64,000 nt of DNA from JANOBD01 sp031411495 (lineage in GTDB: Bacteria; Planctomycetota; Phycisphaerae; Tepidisphaerales; Tepidisphaeraceae): positions 1-64,000 of the forward strand of contig JANOBD010000053.1 in assembly GCA_031411495.1 (NCBI GenBank), read 5' to 3'. The position numbers were made by a program, and so were the translations under genes. A model generated the notes under the pieces. The model saw only the letters and a list, made by a program, of their open reading frames with translations, ran no database searches and was not told where the DNA came from. Positions 1-8,748 of this stretch are shown piece by piece (the first letter of the stretch is position 1; every line of letters starts with the position of its first letter).

Positions 1-292
1 GACGCGTGACCGGCACCTCACCACCAAGCCGAACGATCAGAGAGCCTGGCAGAACGATCTCGATCACGCCGTGACTCACGGCAGCCGGCGGCGTGGAGGA
101 CGCCGTCGTGACCACTTCCACCAGCTTCATCGGCGTCGGTAGGCGGACATCACCAAGGCGTCGCCGCCAGAGGTAAAACGTCGACTCACTCACCGCGTGC
201 TCGGCACAGTAGCGCGCCACGGACAAGCTCGACCTCTGCTGTGCTCGAACCCGCTCACGCCACAACCGCTCGGCATCCGATGCTCGACTCAT
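1..292 (-). CDS. IS66-type transposase accessory protein TnpA, partial
   Basis: The gene starts with ATG at 292 and runs off the left edge of the window, leaving 97 codons. The N-terminal half is helix-turn-helix-like: a basic WRERVRAQQ segment, then SVARYCAEHAVSESTFYLWRR, in which a recognition helix of the form SxSTFYxWRR is obvious. This is the layout of the small TnpA (HTH) protein of IS66-family elements, followed by a beta-rich tail (VIEIVLPGSLIVRLGG). TnpB and TnpC would lie outside the window. Family assignment comes from motif recognition, so the exact subgroup is open. Confidence 0.75.
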   Translation of the reverse strand, partial: MSRASDAERLWRERVRAQQRSSLSVARYCAEHAVSESTFYLWRRRLGDVRLPTPMKLVEVVTTASSTPPAAVSHGVIEIVLPGSLIVRLGGEVPVTR

Positions 293-338
293 TCAGGCAG
301 TCTGCCAACTTGATCAAACTCATTGCAGATGCGGTTCG

Positions 339-962
339 TTAACCGCTCACGACTTTCACGTGTGAACTGCGGCCAAGAATCCCGCTCTTCAACGCAGCGA
401 TGTCGAGGAGAATTGCTATCTCCGCCGATGATTCTTCATTCAATTCGATACTGGCAACTCTCAGGTTGAGACCATGAAAATTCATAAGAGGCTCAAGATC
501 ATCGCGGGAGAATCTGAAGTGGACGATCTCGACAACTCCGCCGTCTACGACCTCGTCGTAAATCAGCGCGCCGGGTATATCGAGCTTTTGACCCACAGCG
601 TTTACAGATTCAAAGGCAAGCACGTCCTTCAATTTGAGCCAATACCATTCTCGACCATGCCGTCGAACATCTAGATGAACCTCGGTTGGCGACGCCAACT
701 GCTTCTCGCCGTCAAACGTGTAGGAAACTGTAGCCGTTACCAACCCGAACCCGCCGGGAAGTGCGAGTTCAGCGCTTTCGAAAGACGTGAAGTTTTTGAA
801 CTTGTCGAACTTTGCGGTGAACAACTCTTGCGCCTTCACTAAGGCGTCGAATTGAGATTGCGTATACGTTCGAATGTTGGTGGCCGGTTTGCTTGTTGGT
901 TGAGTGACTGGAGCAGCACCGAGGAGCAGTAACGAAACGAGAAGGACGTAAACCGGCTTCAT
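339..962 (-). CDS. Secreted protein of unknown function
   Basis: 207 residues. The N-terminus MKPVYVLLVSLLLLGAAP is a clean signal peptide, so the product is exported. The start at 962 is chosen because GGAGG lies seven bases upstream; a GTG two codons earlier is possible. The mature part is mixed alpha/beta with no Cys and no motif I recognise (one WYWLK patch near residue 107). It stands alone between the IS66 fragment and the large dockerin gene. No function can be assigned. Confidence 0.7.
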   Translation of the reverse strand: MKPVYVLLVSLLLLGAAPVTQPTSKPATNIRTYTQSQFDALVKAQELFTAKFDKFKNFTSFESAELALPGGFGLVTATVSYTFDGEKQLASPTEVHLDVRRHGREWYWLKLKDVLAFESVNAVGQKLDIPGALIYDEVVDGGVVEIVHFRFSRDDLEPLMNFHGLNLRVASIELNEESSAEIAILLDIAALKSGILGRSSHVKVVSG

Positions 963-1156
963 GATCACTCCTCCCTACCTCCTTGGGGTTATGGCCCGGC
1001 AGGTTGCCCATTACCGAAACATCACCAGCGGCGAACGCGGGCAGGAACACTTCGCGGACGTAGATCACGAAAGGGTCGTCATCCATAGCGTGAGCTACCG
1101 TCGCGGCGGCTGGAACGCCTTCGAGCCGGATTGATCGCCGCGACGCCCTGGATCGG

Positions 1157-4100
1157 TCACTGCAGCACGTTAGCCGCCACGCCTCTCCAACGCTTACCGC
1201 CGGAGGAAGCTGGCGCGGCTGCGATGCTCGCCGTACTGAAGAGCGCTCTTCCGTAGCGCTGCGCCAGCAAGAGTAGGTCGTCGAATCCAACAAGTCCGTC
1301 GCTGGAATAGTCGAAGTTGCCTTGGCTGAACCTGCGCCCGCTCGTGCCATAATTCTGAGCAAGGATGAGCAGGTCGTCGAAGTTCACAACGCGGTCGCGG
1401 TTTGCGTCGCCGGCGAGGGCGAAGAAGTCGACGCTGATGGAAGCGGACCCGCCGTTTCCGAACGAGTCGCTGTAGCCGGGCTGCAGGATCGCCTGGTAGT
1501 TTCCGTCGGGAAGTGCGCCGTTAGGGAAAGTCATCGTCGCCACGTTAGAAAACAGGTCGTACGTGATCGCAAAATCGCGGGTGTAAAGGCTCTCACCCGT
1601 TGCGAGGTCTAAGAGCGTAAGCGACTCCAAGCTGAGGGTCGCGGACACGTTGTCATCGAAAGAGAACGACAAGGCCGGCAGCGCAGAGTCGAAGAGGTAT
1701 TCCGCGGAGAGTGGCGAGGGAGCCACATCATCAAGGGTCAGCCCAAGCTCAAGCCCCGTCCAGCGCAGAATGCCGGTGCTGTCGCTGGAGACGCTGCCCG
1801 AGGACGGATTCGTATCGTTGAGAATGTAGTTGGATGCGAGGGCGAGCGCAAGATTAAGCGCGTCGCCGGGTTTATCTCTACCCCCGTTGGTGCGTGACTG
1901 GCCGTTGAGGTTGATGACGGTCGTACCGCTGGGAAGCGGGGCGGCGAAGGCGGTGTCCGAGCCACTGCCACAGTTGATGGACATGGCAACCGCGATGCCC
2001 GACGCGTCCTTGAGGCCGCTGAAGAAGAGTGAGCCGCCCGGACCGAACAAGCTGTCTCCGGGAAGAGCGGCGAGCGATGTTTGCGTGAGGTGGAACGCGT
2101 CACCGGTCGTGTCGGCGGTGTCCCAGACCTCGACGCGTCCGCCCGCGGAGCCAGCCGAGTAGCTGACGCGCCCTTGGATCGTCTCCAGGTCGTTCGGCGA
2201 AGTGACGATCGAGCGACCCAGCCGCATGAGGTCCGTGCCGGTACCCATCGAGGCGGCAAAGGTCGCGCCGCTTCGTAGGCCGATCACTTCCACTGACTCA
2301 GCCGCATTTCCGCCGCCGCTGTTGACGATGCTGGCCTCAACGTTCGGATCCTGGATGCGGAACGCGTATCCGCCGGCGACGCTGGCGATGCGGAGATAGG
2401 ACGTGTCGCGAACGTAAGAGAATGCTTCGGTGTTGGCGTTGCCATGGGCGACGGTGAGCGTATCGGTGCCGGCTTGGCCGTCGAAAGTGAAGGGGCCGAT
2501 GGCTGTGACATTTGCGCGGACGTTGCCATTTCCGATCGTGAGGGAGTCGTCGCCGGCGCCGGCTTGAATCGTGGCGGCGACGCCTGACATAAACTGGTTC
2601 ACGGCGAAAGTGTCATTCCCGCTGCCGGTGTTGATGTGCCAGTTTTCAAGCGTGGCTGTGCCAAGCGGTCGGGCGCCCAGTCCGTAAAGAGTCTGGGTGC
2701 CTGCGCCGAAGGGGTTGGAGAAGACGTAGTTGATGCCGGACGTGGCGGCAGAGTCTTCGATGGTGAGATTGTCAACGCCGTCGCTGCCGATGATGCCAAT
2801 GTTGCCATTGATCGTCAGATTGCCGGCGGCGTCCCGGGGATAGATGAAGGCGTTGTCTGCGCCGATTCCCAACTGAATGGTGACTTGGTTGCCGATATCG
2901 ATGTCGCTGGAGACGCCGGTGACGACGAACTGGTTCGTGCCGCTGCCGCCATTGCCGCAGGTGATGCCCATCGCCGCCATGTTGTCGTAGAAGAAATCGC
3001 TTCCGAAGGTGAGGAACGAACTTTCGTACACGGTGAGTCTGGAGTCCGTCAGCACGTAGTTGCTGTCGGCGCGGATGGAATCTTCGACGGAGACGGAATT
3101 ATACCCCGCGTTGCCGTCAAGCGTGACTGTCGCTTCGCCGAGGCTCGGTTGTCCGCCGATGCCAGGGAAGTTGCTCCAGTTGCTGGAGCGATTGCGCCAA
3201 TTGAAGGTGTCATTGCCCGCGCCGCCACTAAGCGTTACAGGGCGGTAGAAGTCGGCCGCGGTAGCGCCGAAGCCGACGGTGAGGGTGTCGTTGCCTCCCC
3301 CGGCGTTGACGTTGAGGCCGACATCGAAGTTGCCGTTGAAGCGGAACTCCTGGGCGAGCGGCCCGCCGAGGATGCCGACGCGCTCGAAGCCGCCGTAAGA
3401 ATATTCATTAATGCCAAGGAAGACACGGCGCTGCGTGGGCAGACCGGTGTCGCCGTTAATTGTCCAGGGAAGGGCAAAGGCCGAGAGATGGTCGTCAAAA
3501 GTGATGGCGTCGTTGCCAGCCTCGCCGTAGGCGGAGACGAGTGATGCGCTGGGGGCGAGATTGCCGTTGCCCAGCACAAACTCGTCGTCACCATTGCCGC
3601 CGTAGACGGTAGCGGCCTGAGTCCCGGCGCCGTCAAAGATGTCGTTGCCATCGTAGCCGCGAAGATCAACGCGAGCCGGAAGGTTGGCAGCGACGGTGAA
3701 GCGATTGTTGCCGCTGTCGCCCCCGATCTTCACGACCTCTACGTCGGCGACGTAGTACTCCTCGACGAGCGCGCCGTTGCGGTACGTCGTCACGAACTCG
3801 GGCGTGAGCGCGTAGTCGGTGCCGGTATATCCCCCGGCGGCGTTATGCTCATCATGGAATATGACGGTATCGACGCCGGGTCCCGGAACGAACTGCGCAC
3901 CGTCATACAACTGCCCGAGAGTGCCATTGCCAACTTCCATGATGTCGTCGCCGCCCTCGCCGTACACTTGGGCGGTCGAGAAGAGCTCTTGGCCCGCGGC
4001 CCATCCGAGCCTGATGATGTCGGAACCGCTGCCGGCATATATGTATGCTCGAAGGTTGAGAGGAAGGGCGTCGATGTAGATGGTGTCGGCCAGCGTGCTG

Positions 4101-5683
4101 CCGTTGATGCGGAGACTCTCGTACGTTCCAGAACGCGTGATTTTTATGTTGGTTTGGCCGAAGTGGCAGCCGATGACGAGGTTCTCGAAGTTCGGCGTCG
4201 AGTTAACGGTGAAGCCGCCGCTGTGCGTGATGCCGTTGTTGTTGACGTCGACGGTGTCTCCGCTCCGCTCGCTGATAAGTTCAAGCGTGTCGGTGCCGTC
4301 GTCGAGGCCAATTACATTGATCGACATCGTGCCCCCGATGCCCAGACTCTTGCCGTGGATGGCGAGGAGATCGTTGCCCGCGCCCAGGTCGATGGTCGTG
4401 GGCAGGTTCACGTTCGTATTGACGTTGATTGTGTCCTTTCCACCGCCGCCCTGAATATTGATTGTGCTAACGCGTGCGGCCGGGTAGCGGGAGATGAAGG
4501 CGTCGGTAGGGCCGGTGCCAGGGATGTCGGTACCGATGTCCACGCTGATGACGATCTCGTTGGTTGAAAGGTCACGATAGACGTCGATGAGGTCGTTGCT
4601 GCTGTCAGCGCCGCCACGTACGAGAAGCTCGCCGGTGTCCCTCAGCAGGCCGTAAAAGGTGCCCTGTAGCTCGGGCTGGCGCACCTCATAACCGTAGCCG
4701 TATTCGAGGAGCTGCGCGATGTTGTTGGGCGGGAGGTAGCGGGTTGCCGACTCATAGGCCGCGTTTCCGGCGTCCTCGCTGCCAAAGATCGTTCCGACCG
4801 CCGGCTCGACAAAAAGGAAGCCTGGGGAGGTATGAAGCGGCTCGCCCGTGTCGGTGCCGCCGTTACCACTGTTGTAAGTGGTCATCAGTTGGTTGATGGT
4901 AGGAGTTTTGACGTAATAGAGCTGACCAATGCCGCCGCCCTCGTTGCCATCGGCGGTGCCAGTGCCGTTGGCAACCGCTTGGTCGACCCAGTGCGTGTCG
5001 GCCTGGCTGGTGATGCCAAGCAGGTGGACCATCTCAGAGTTAATGACCGTAAAGAGGTCTGGAAGATTTAAAGCGGTGGACCCTTGCTGGGCAATGGCCG
5101 CGAACGCATTGATCATTGGGCCCGCGAACTCGCTGCTGTCGAGCGGAGAGTCATCGACGAACCAGCCACGATCCTTCGCAATTGCTGCGTTCCCGTTTCC
5201 AATCTCGATATCCCCACGCACCGGAAACCCAAACTCCGTGTCCTGAATTCGAGCCAGGCCGCCGAAGCCGGTGACATCGCTGTCCATGTAAACATCGACA
5301 TCGATGCGGTTTCGTCCCCCTTGGTCGTGCATGTCGATGATGATGTTTTCCCACATCTGCATGACAGCGTCGACGACATTGCGAGCGGCTTCAGCTCGGT
5401 CGCCGAAGATCGGACCGAAATTGTCGTTGCCGCGGTTGGTCCAGGCGATATCAAACGTCGCGGCGCGTCCGCGTTTGCCAGCCGTGCCGGCCTCGACCGC
5501 CGCCTCAGCCCGTGCGTGCTCGAGCTTTGCGTCCTGAGCAATAACGCTTGGAGAAAAATGGGCGAGCTGGCACATCATCTTCCGCCCTTCCAGCGTTTCG
5601 AGTGCGCACCGTGAAGGAGCTGCGATCCCTCGGACGGCGCGGTTGATGATTGCGGCGGAGTGGCGATTGTTGGCGCGGTACAT
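1157..5683 (-). CDS. Giant secreted dockerin protein with degenerate metalloprotease-like domain
   Basis: 1508 residues. The N-terminus carries a basic stretch and the LETLEGRKMM motif common in planctomycete exported proteins. Residues about 70-340 form a metallopeptidase-like domain, but the expected HExxHxxG zinc site reads S-E-M-V-H-L-L-G at 216-223, so the first His ligand is missing. Residues about 380-1330 are acidic glycine/asparagine-rich repeats (GNDTLTVG, GGNGDDEF types) resembling RTX/beta-helix repeats and probably Ca2+ binding. The C-terminus has two dockerin-like loops (GDANRDRVVNFDDLL and NFDYSSDGLVGFDDLL). It is a paralog of the gene at 39093. A ribosome site GGAAAGG precedes the ATG. 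Likely cell-surface; catalytic activity is doubtful. Confidence 0.88.
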   Translation of the reverse strand: MYRANNRHSAAIINRAVRGIAAPSRCALETLEGRKMMCQLAHFSPSVIAQDAKLEHARAEAAVEAGTAGKRGRAATFDIAWTNRGNDNFGPIFGDRAEAARNVVDAVMQMWENIIIDMHDQGGRNRIDVDVYMDSDVTGFGGLARIQDTEFGFPVRGDIEIGNGNAAIAKDRGWFVDDSPLDSSEFAGPMINAFAAIAQQGSTALNLPDLFTVINSEMVHLLGITSQADTHWVDQAVANGTGTADGNEGGGIGQLYYVKTPTINQLMTTYNSGNGGTDTGEPLHTSPGFLFVEPAVGTIFGSEDAGNAAYESATRYLPPNNIAQLLEYGYGYEVRQPELQGTFYGLLRDTGELLVRGGADSSNDLIDVYRDLSTNEIVISVDIGTDIPGTGPTDAFISRYPAARVSTINIQGGGGKDTINVNTNVNLPTTIDLGAGNDLLAIHGKSLGIGGTMSINVIGLDDGTDTLELISERSGDTVDVNNNGITHSGGFTVNSTPNFENLVIGCHFGQTNIKITRSGTYESLRINGSTLADTIYIDALPLNLRAYIYAGSGSDIIRLGWAAGQELFSTAQVYGEGGDDIMEVGNGTLGQLYDGAQFVPGPGVDTVIFHDEHNAAGGYTGTDYALTPEFVTTYRNGALVEEYYVADVEVVKIGGDSGNNRFTVAANLPARVDLRGYDGNDIFDGAGTQAATVYGGNGDDEFVLGNGNLAPSASLVSAYGEAGNDAITFDDHLSAFALPWTINGDTGLPTQRRVFLGINEYSYGGFERVGILGGPLAQEFRFNGNFDVGLNVNAGGGNDTLTVGFGATAADFYRPVTLSGGAGNDTFNWRNRSSNWSNFPGIGGQPSLGEATVTLDGNAGYNSVSVEDSIRADSNYVLTDSRLTVYESSFLTFGSDFFYDNMAAMGITCGNGGSGTNQFVVTGVSSDIDIGNQVTIQLGIGADNAFIYPRDAAGNLTINGNIGIIGSDGVDNLTIEDSAATSGINYVFSNPFGAGTQTLYGLGARPLGTATLENWHINTGSGNDTFAVNQFMSGVAATIQAGAGDDSLTIGNGNVRANVTAIGPFTFDGQAGTDTLTVAHGNANTEAFSYVRDTSYLRIASVAGGYAFRIQDPNVEASIVNSGGGNAAESVEVIGLRSGATFAASMGTGTDLMRLGRSIVTSPNDLETIQGRVSYSAGSAGGRVEVWDTADTTGDAFHLTQTSLAALPGDSLFGPGGSLFFSGLKDASGIAVAMSINCGSGSDTAFAAPLPSGTTVINLNGQSRTNGGRDKPGDALNLALALASNYILNDTNPSSGSVSSDSTGILRWTGLELGLTLDDVAPSPLSAEYLFDSALPALSFSFDDNVSATLSLESLTLLDLATGESLYTRDFAITYDLFSNVATMTFPNGALPDGNYQAILQPGYSDSFGNGGSASISVDFFALAGDANRDRVVNFDDLLILAQNYGTSGRRFSQGNFDYSSDGLVGFDDLLLLAQRYGRALFSTASIAAAPASSGGKRWRGVAANVLQ

Positions 5684-5794
5684 GGGACCTTTCCGTAAGA
5701 AGCGCTGAGTAAACGTGAACCTTTAAGCGAATGGAACCGTTAGACCCCTCCAAGCGATGAAGGAGTCGCCGCCGGGCCAGGATCGTGCGGAATC

Positions 5795-6122
5795 TTCGAA
5801 TTCATTAGCCTGTCAGCTGAAGTGGAAGACTGGATGGTATCACGCTTGGCGCGAAATGCCGCAGCATTCTCGCTCACATCGTTCACCAATGAGCAAGACT
5901 CTGTCTCCGCGGTGAAAGCGAACGCGTTCGACGTCATCCTGTGTGCAGCAAGTCTGAACACCGCATCCGGAGAGACCGCGATCAGCCGACTCCGCGAAGC
6001 GGAGTGTGTTGGAAACGTGATCTCTCTCGTCTCCGCTCGGGCGCCCGAGCAACTGCAGGCGATGGACCGGGCGGGATCGATCGGCATGCTTGAAAAGTTG
6101 TTCGATCAAAGACCAGCTCAGC
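5795..6122 (+). pseudogene. Remnant response-regulator receiver domain
   Basis: The frame reads as a receiver domain: VEDWMVSRLARNA (usual VEDDxxVR start), FDVILCAASL (beta-3), NVISLVSARAPEQLQA and GMLEKLFD (the usual K-P-F switch region). The phosphoacceptor Asp expected after DVILC is Ala and one acidic-pocket Asp is Trp, so it cannot be phosphorylated normally. No good start codon or ribosome site precedes it (a GTG at 5822 is the best) and the frame runs into transposase remnants at about 6130. I read it as a decayed, truncated gene; a pseudo-receiver is the alternative. Confidence 0.5.
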
Positions 6123-6189
6123 ATCATCGCCCACTGAGACCAGCACCGTCGTCAAGGCAGAGCATCCGAAGAAATGGCAGGTCGCAGGG

Positions 6190-6432
6190 CTGCTGGACCG
6201 GCGAAGATGCCCTCGCGTCGCCAGCGGGCAAAATGGTCGTACACCGTCTGCCATGCCACGGGCCGAAGCGTTCGGGCAAGTCACGCCAAGGCGCACCAGT
6301 GGCGAGGATCCAGAAGATTCCGTTGAGAAGCGTTCGTCGATCGCGTGCCGGACGTCCTGTCTTGGCAGTGCTCCCAGGCACCAGCGAATCGACTAACGCC
6401 CATTGCTCGTCCGTGAGCTCGTGGCGTTTCAT
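6190..6432 (-). pseudogene. Frameshifted, truncated IS5-type transposase N-terminus
   Basis: From ATG 6432 the product begins MKRHELTDEQWALVDSLVP and continues with GRPARDRRTLLNGIFWI and TGAPWRDLPERFGPW, the N-terminal DUF4096 region of IS5-family (IS427-like) transposases. The next expected block, WQTVYDHFARWRREGIF, is present but in another frame: a tandem TGCCA duplication on the + strand at 6249-6258 adds five bases and breaks the gene. After about 6200 the similarity stops, so the C-terminal DDE half is absent. A dead insertion sequence. Confidence 0.75.
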
Positions 6433-6481
6433 GATTGGCGACCTCCATGTCGTCAAAACAGATTATCCCGTTACAGCGTTT

Positions 6482-6808
6482 TCAGACGCAACCTAGCGTG
6501 CGATGGAATTCGACTCCTGCCAAGTCGCACATACGTTGACAGATAACTTGCTCGTCCGGTGGAAGGCACTGAGATGCTCGGTCGCCGAACACGATTCGTA
6601 CCACGCCGCTCTGAATAAGCCTTCGCGTGCATGCGGCGCAAGGATGTCCGGTGATGTACGCGGTCGTTCCAGCTAGAGACGTTGCGCGGTTAAGAACAGC
6701 GTTCTCCTCCGCATGCAAGAACCAGAAATACTTCTGCGGCCGGGTCATCGGCACCTGCGCAAGTTCGATGGACGTCGGCGGTGCGTTCACGCCGGCGCCA
6801 ATCGTCAT
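6482..6808 (-). CDS. Deoxycytidylate (dCMP) deaminase-like protein, N-terminally interrupted
   Basis: 108 residues with the zinc-deaminase signature: HAEENA (His ligand and catalytic Glu) and PCAAC (two Cys ligands), preceded by GVNAPP and TRPQKYFW as in dCMP deaminases. These convert dCMP to dUMP and are frequent in phages. The usual first 50 residues are missing here. In the same frame upstream, codons resembling the missing part (AALARCASAVSHRP..GAGVAG) are cut by TGA at 6833-6835 and lack a start codon, so the gene may be a recent nonsense mutant translated, if at all, from the internal ATG at 6808. It sits at the left margin of the integrated element. Confidence 0.65.
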   Translation of the reverse strand: MTIGAGVNAPPTSIELAQVPMTRPQKYFWFLHAEENAVLNRATSLAGTTAYITGHPCAACTRRLIQSGVVRIVFGDRASQCLPPDEQVICQRMCDLAGVEFHRTLGCV

Positions 6809-6835
6809 TCGCGTCAGAAGTCTGTTGCTTGTTCA

Positions 6836-7183
6836 ACCAGCGACGCCGGCGCCACATTCCGGGCGATGCGACACGGCAGACGCACAACGCGCCAGCGCGG
6901 CCGAATCTGGTTTCTAACGATGCTCGACGGCCCGCACGCCGGCTATGCGATGATGACCCCGACGGCGGTGGGAGGGCTCATAAGCGCACAGCCTAGGCAG
7001 CGGCTCGAAGTGATGCACGCGGACACGTTCGAGCGGTTCATCGTCGAAGTGGTGGACGTGGTGGCGAAGTCGGCGCGGCATGTTGACGGCGCTGGCACGT
7101 CGGGCAGAGCTGGCTAGAATTCGCGCATCCATGATTCGACCGACCATCACGATTGACTCGGTGCCCTATGACCGCCGCGAAGC
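6836..7183. other. Gap without a convincing gene
   Basis: Left part (to about 6900) is the decayed N-terminal extension of the deaminase on the minus strand. From 6919 a plus-strand frame of 66 codons (start MLDGPHAGYAMM) is open, but it has no ribosome site, no recognisable motif and is probably chance. No hairpin or att-like copy of the tRNA-Glu end was seen here. Confidence 0.5.
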
Positions 7184-7462
7184 GTGCTGCGAAACCTGAA
7201 GCCTCGCGACTTCAAATTCGTGCAGACCGATGCACGGTTTCAAATCGAGAATCTACACGCGCGTGGCGCGGACCTGGCGAATCGTCTCGGCTGCACGTCG
7301 CGCACGATCCGGAACCGGCGAAAGCGGCTGCGCGCACTGGGCGTTCTGATACACCCGTTCGCGCCGCCGGGATTCGATCGCAATCATGAGCCGATGCCAT
7401 GCCCGCGCTGCCCAACGTGTGGCCATCGCGTGAGCAGTTCAACCGGAAAGGCGATTGTCTAA
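7184..7462 (+). CDS. Small HTH protein, first of a tandem paralog pair
   Basis: 92 residues starting at GTG (an in-frame TGA at 7169 blocks any earlier start). The core GADLANRLGCTSRTIRNRRKRLRA is a helix-turn-helix with a basic recognition helix. It is a paralog of the next gene: both share the order L-x-R-D-x-K-F, ADLA-RLG-T, RRxR and PPFAP/PPLAP-GF. A C-terminal CPRCPTCG adds a possible zinc knuckle missing from the partner. Its stop overlaps the next start (TAATG), suggesting coupled translation. Probably a DNA-binding regulator; the target is unknown. Confidence 0.6.
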   Translation: MLRNLKPRDFKFVQTDARFQIENLHARGADLANRLGCTSRTIRNRRKRLRALGVLIHPFAPPGFDRNHEPMPCPRCPTCGHRVSSSTGKAIV

Positions 7463-7746
7463 TGCAACATCCATCGGAATACAGCGACATGCTCAAACAG
7501 CTGAGCTACCGCGACGTGAAGTTCTTGGACGAATATTGCCGCTACATGGCGGATGCCACGAACCCGCGCGACGCGGACCTGGCGAAGCGGCTGGGCGTCA
7601 CTCGCGATACCATCCTTCATCGCCGGCGCAGGATCCGCGAAGCCGGCTTCAACCTTCCACCGCTGGCGCCGCGTGGCTTCCGGAAGCCGGGAGACATGAG
7701 CGTTCCGGCGAGCAATTGGCGGCCGGAGCCGGAGTATTACATCTGA
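7462..7746 (+). CDS. Small HTH protein, second of a tandem paralog pair
   Basis: 94 residues. Start ATG 7462 overlaps the upstream stop by one base. The central DADLAKRLGVTRDTILHRRR is a clear helix-turn-helix, followed by REAGFNLPPLAPRGF, which aligns with the upstream paralog. No zinc knuckle is present. Being next to its paralog in an integrated element, it may be a regulator that arose by tandem duplication. A longer in-frame start at 7399 exists, but it would overlap the first gene by 64 bases and is less likely. Confidence 0.65.
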   Translation: MQHPSEYSDMLKQLSYRDVKFLDEYCRYMADATNPRDADLAKRLGVTRDTILHRRRRIREAGFNLPPLAPRGFRKPGDMSVPASNWRPEPEYYI

Positions 7747-7827
7747 GCCGGTGTGACGACCGAGATCCGCGAGCGAAAGGTCGCAGCCCGAGCGCGCGGC
7801 ATCTACTAACGAGAAGCGAAAGAGCGG

Positions 7828-8028
7828 ATGCAGGACGGCGGCGAGGTTGCGGGGAGTGGCCGGCCGCTACAGGGTGTGGTCAACGGATCACACCCTATCG
7901 AGAAGCTCGGCAAGTCCCGGGAGTTTGCCGGCACAGCAGTCGGCGTGAGCGGCCCATCAGTTGGACGAGCGGGGCGTTGGCTTAACTGTGGGCCTCCACT
8001 TCGCGATATCCTACACCGACTGAATTAA
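7828..8028 (+). CDS. ParB-like or HTH fragment (uncertain)
   Basis: 66 codons from ATG. The segment LGKSREFAGTAVGVSGPSV resembles the G-x-x-R-x-x-A-A-x-A-V-G-V-S-G motif found in ParB/Srx-type and phage HTH proteins, and the codons just upstream (REAKERMQDGG) fit the same family before a TAA at about 7807. This suggests the remaining C-terminal piece of a larger gene. It overlaps the 3' end of the convergent membrane-protein gene by 18 bases. It may not be expressed. Confidence 0.35.
   Translation: MQDGGEVAGSGRPLQGVVNGSHPIEKLGKSREFAGTAVGVSGPSVGRAGRWLNCGPPLRDILHRLN
7871..7896. repeat. Perfect 8-bp inverted repeat
   Basis: AGGGTGTG and CACACCCT are separated by ten bases. The site lies inside the possible ParB-like fragment and could be an operator or a hairpin; no T-tract follows. 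Confidence 0.45.
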
Positions 8029-8748
8029 CAGATTCCCGCTGGGCAGTTTCACTCTGTGGCAGATCGCCCTTTCATTGCCTTCCACCACGTAGTAGCCAAA
8101 CCAATTGCTAACAGCCCGCGCCACACGTTGCCAAATCGCCCATATCTTGCGCAGCCGGCGCCATCGGCGAATCTTTATTCGAAACACCTCGTAACCATCC
8201 GCGACTACTGCGATTCCGAGTCGCGTTCCGCATCCTGCAAGTGAATGGATCATTTCAACCTCGGTTTGCTCGAAACTTCGAAGCTGAAATGTAGCGATCA
8301 TTCCGCGCTCGATCGTCTCCGGCTCGGCGGTCTGCCCTTTCAGATTGATGCGAGGTATCTGCAGCGTGCAAAAACCGAAGTTCACGCTTCCCACGAGTGC
8401 GATTGCGCCGTTCCTAAGAGGCAGTCCGAGATTCACGATTTGAACCTCAAAGAACTCGTACGGTTCAACGGACAAGCGGTCTTGAATCAACCCGCTTCGA
8501 CACCTGCGGAGTTTGATTAGGAATTGATGACTGTGCCGGAAGTTGTTTATCGCCACGTACAGCGCTGTGCTGGAAATGGCAATCGGCGCAATCTTCATCC
8601 AGTCCAACGACCAGATCAAAGGAAGCAATTCACGTCCCAATGGGACTAGAACGTTCACGAACAGCGATGTTGCCGCCAGCGTGACAAACGTGCCGGCGAG
8701 CCCAACTCGAAATCGCCCGCGGTTGTGCTCAAATGGAGTGGCCATCAC
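8011..8748 (-). CDS. Membrane protein of unknown function, downstream of the XRE repressor
   Basis: 245 residues. Two hydrophobic segments near the N-terminus (about 16-40 and 50-68) suggest a membrane anchor; the rest looks soluble and basic towards the end (RRWRRLRKIW). The ATG overlaps the stop of the XRE gene (8745-8748), so the two are cotranscribed and probably translationally coupled. No family was recognised. Position next to a prophage-type repressor would fit an exclusion or immunity function, but this is only a guess from context. Confidence 0.65.
   Translation of the reverse strand: MMATPFEHNRGRFRVGLAGTFVTLAATSLFVNVLVPLGRELLPLIWSLDWMKIAPIAISSTALYVAINNFRHSHQFLIKLRRCRSGLIQDRLSVEPYEFFEVQIVNLGLPLRNGAIALVGSVNFGFCTLQIPRINLKGQTAEPETIERGMIATFQLRSFEQTEVEMIHSLAGCGTRLGIAVVADGYEVFRIKIRRWRRLRKIWAIWQRVARAVSNWFGYYVVEGNERAICHRVKLPSGNLLIQSV

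Noticed and set aside
2636..3544. 302-codon open frame opposite the dockerin gene
   Set aside because: It is antisense to acidic repeats; high GC keeps the complementary frame open. The peptide has no domain and no ribosome site.
5740..6087. Minus-strand 115-codon frame opposite the receiver remnant
   Set aside because: No motif; the plus strand explains the sequence better.
7871..7896. Possible attachment-site hairpin for the element's left end
   Set aside because: It shares no sequence with the tRNA-Glu 3' end.
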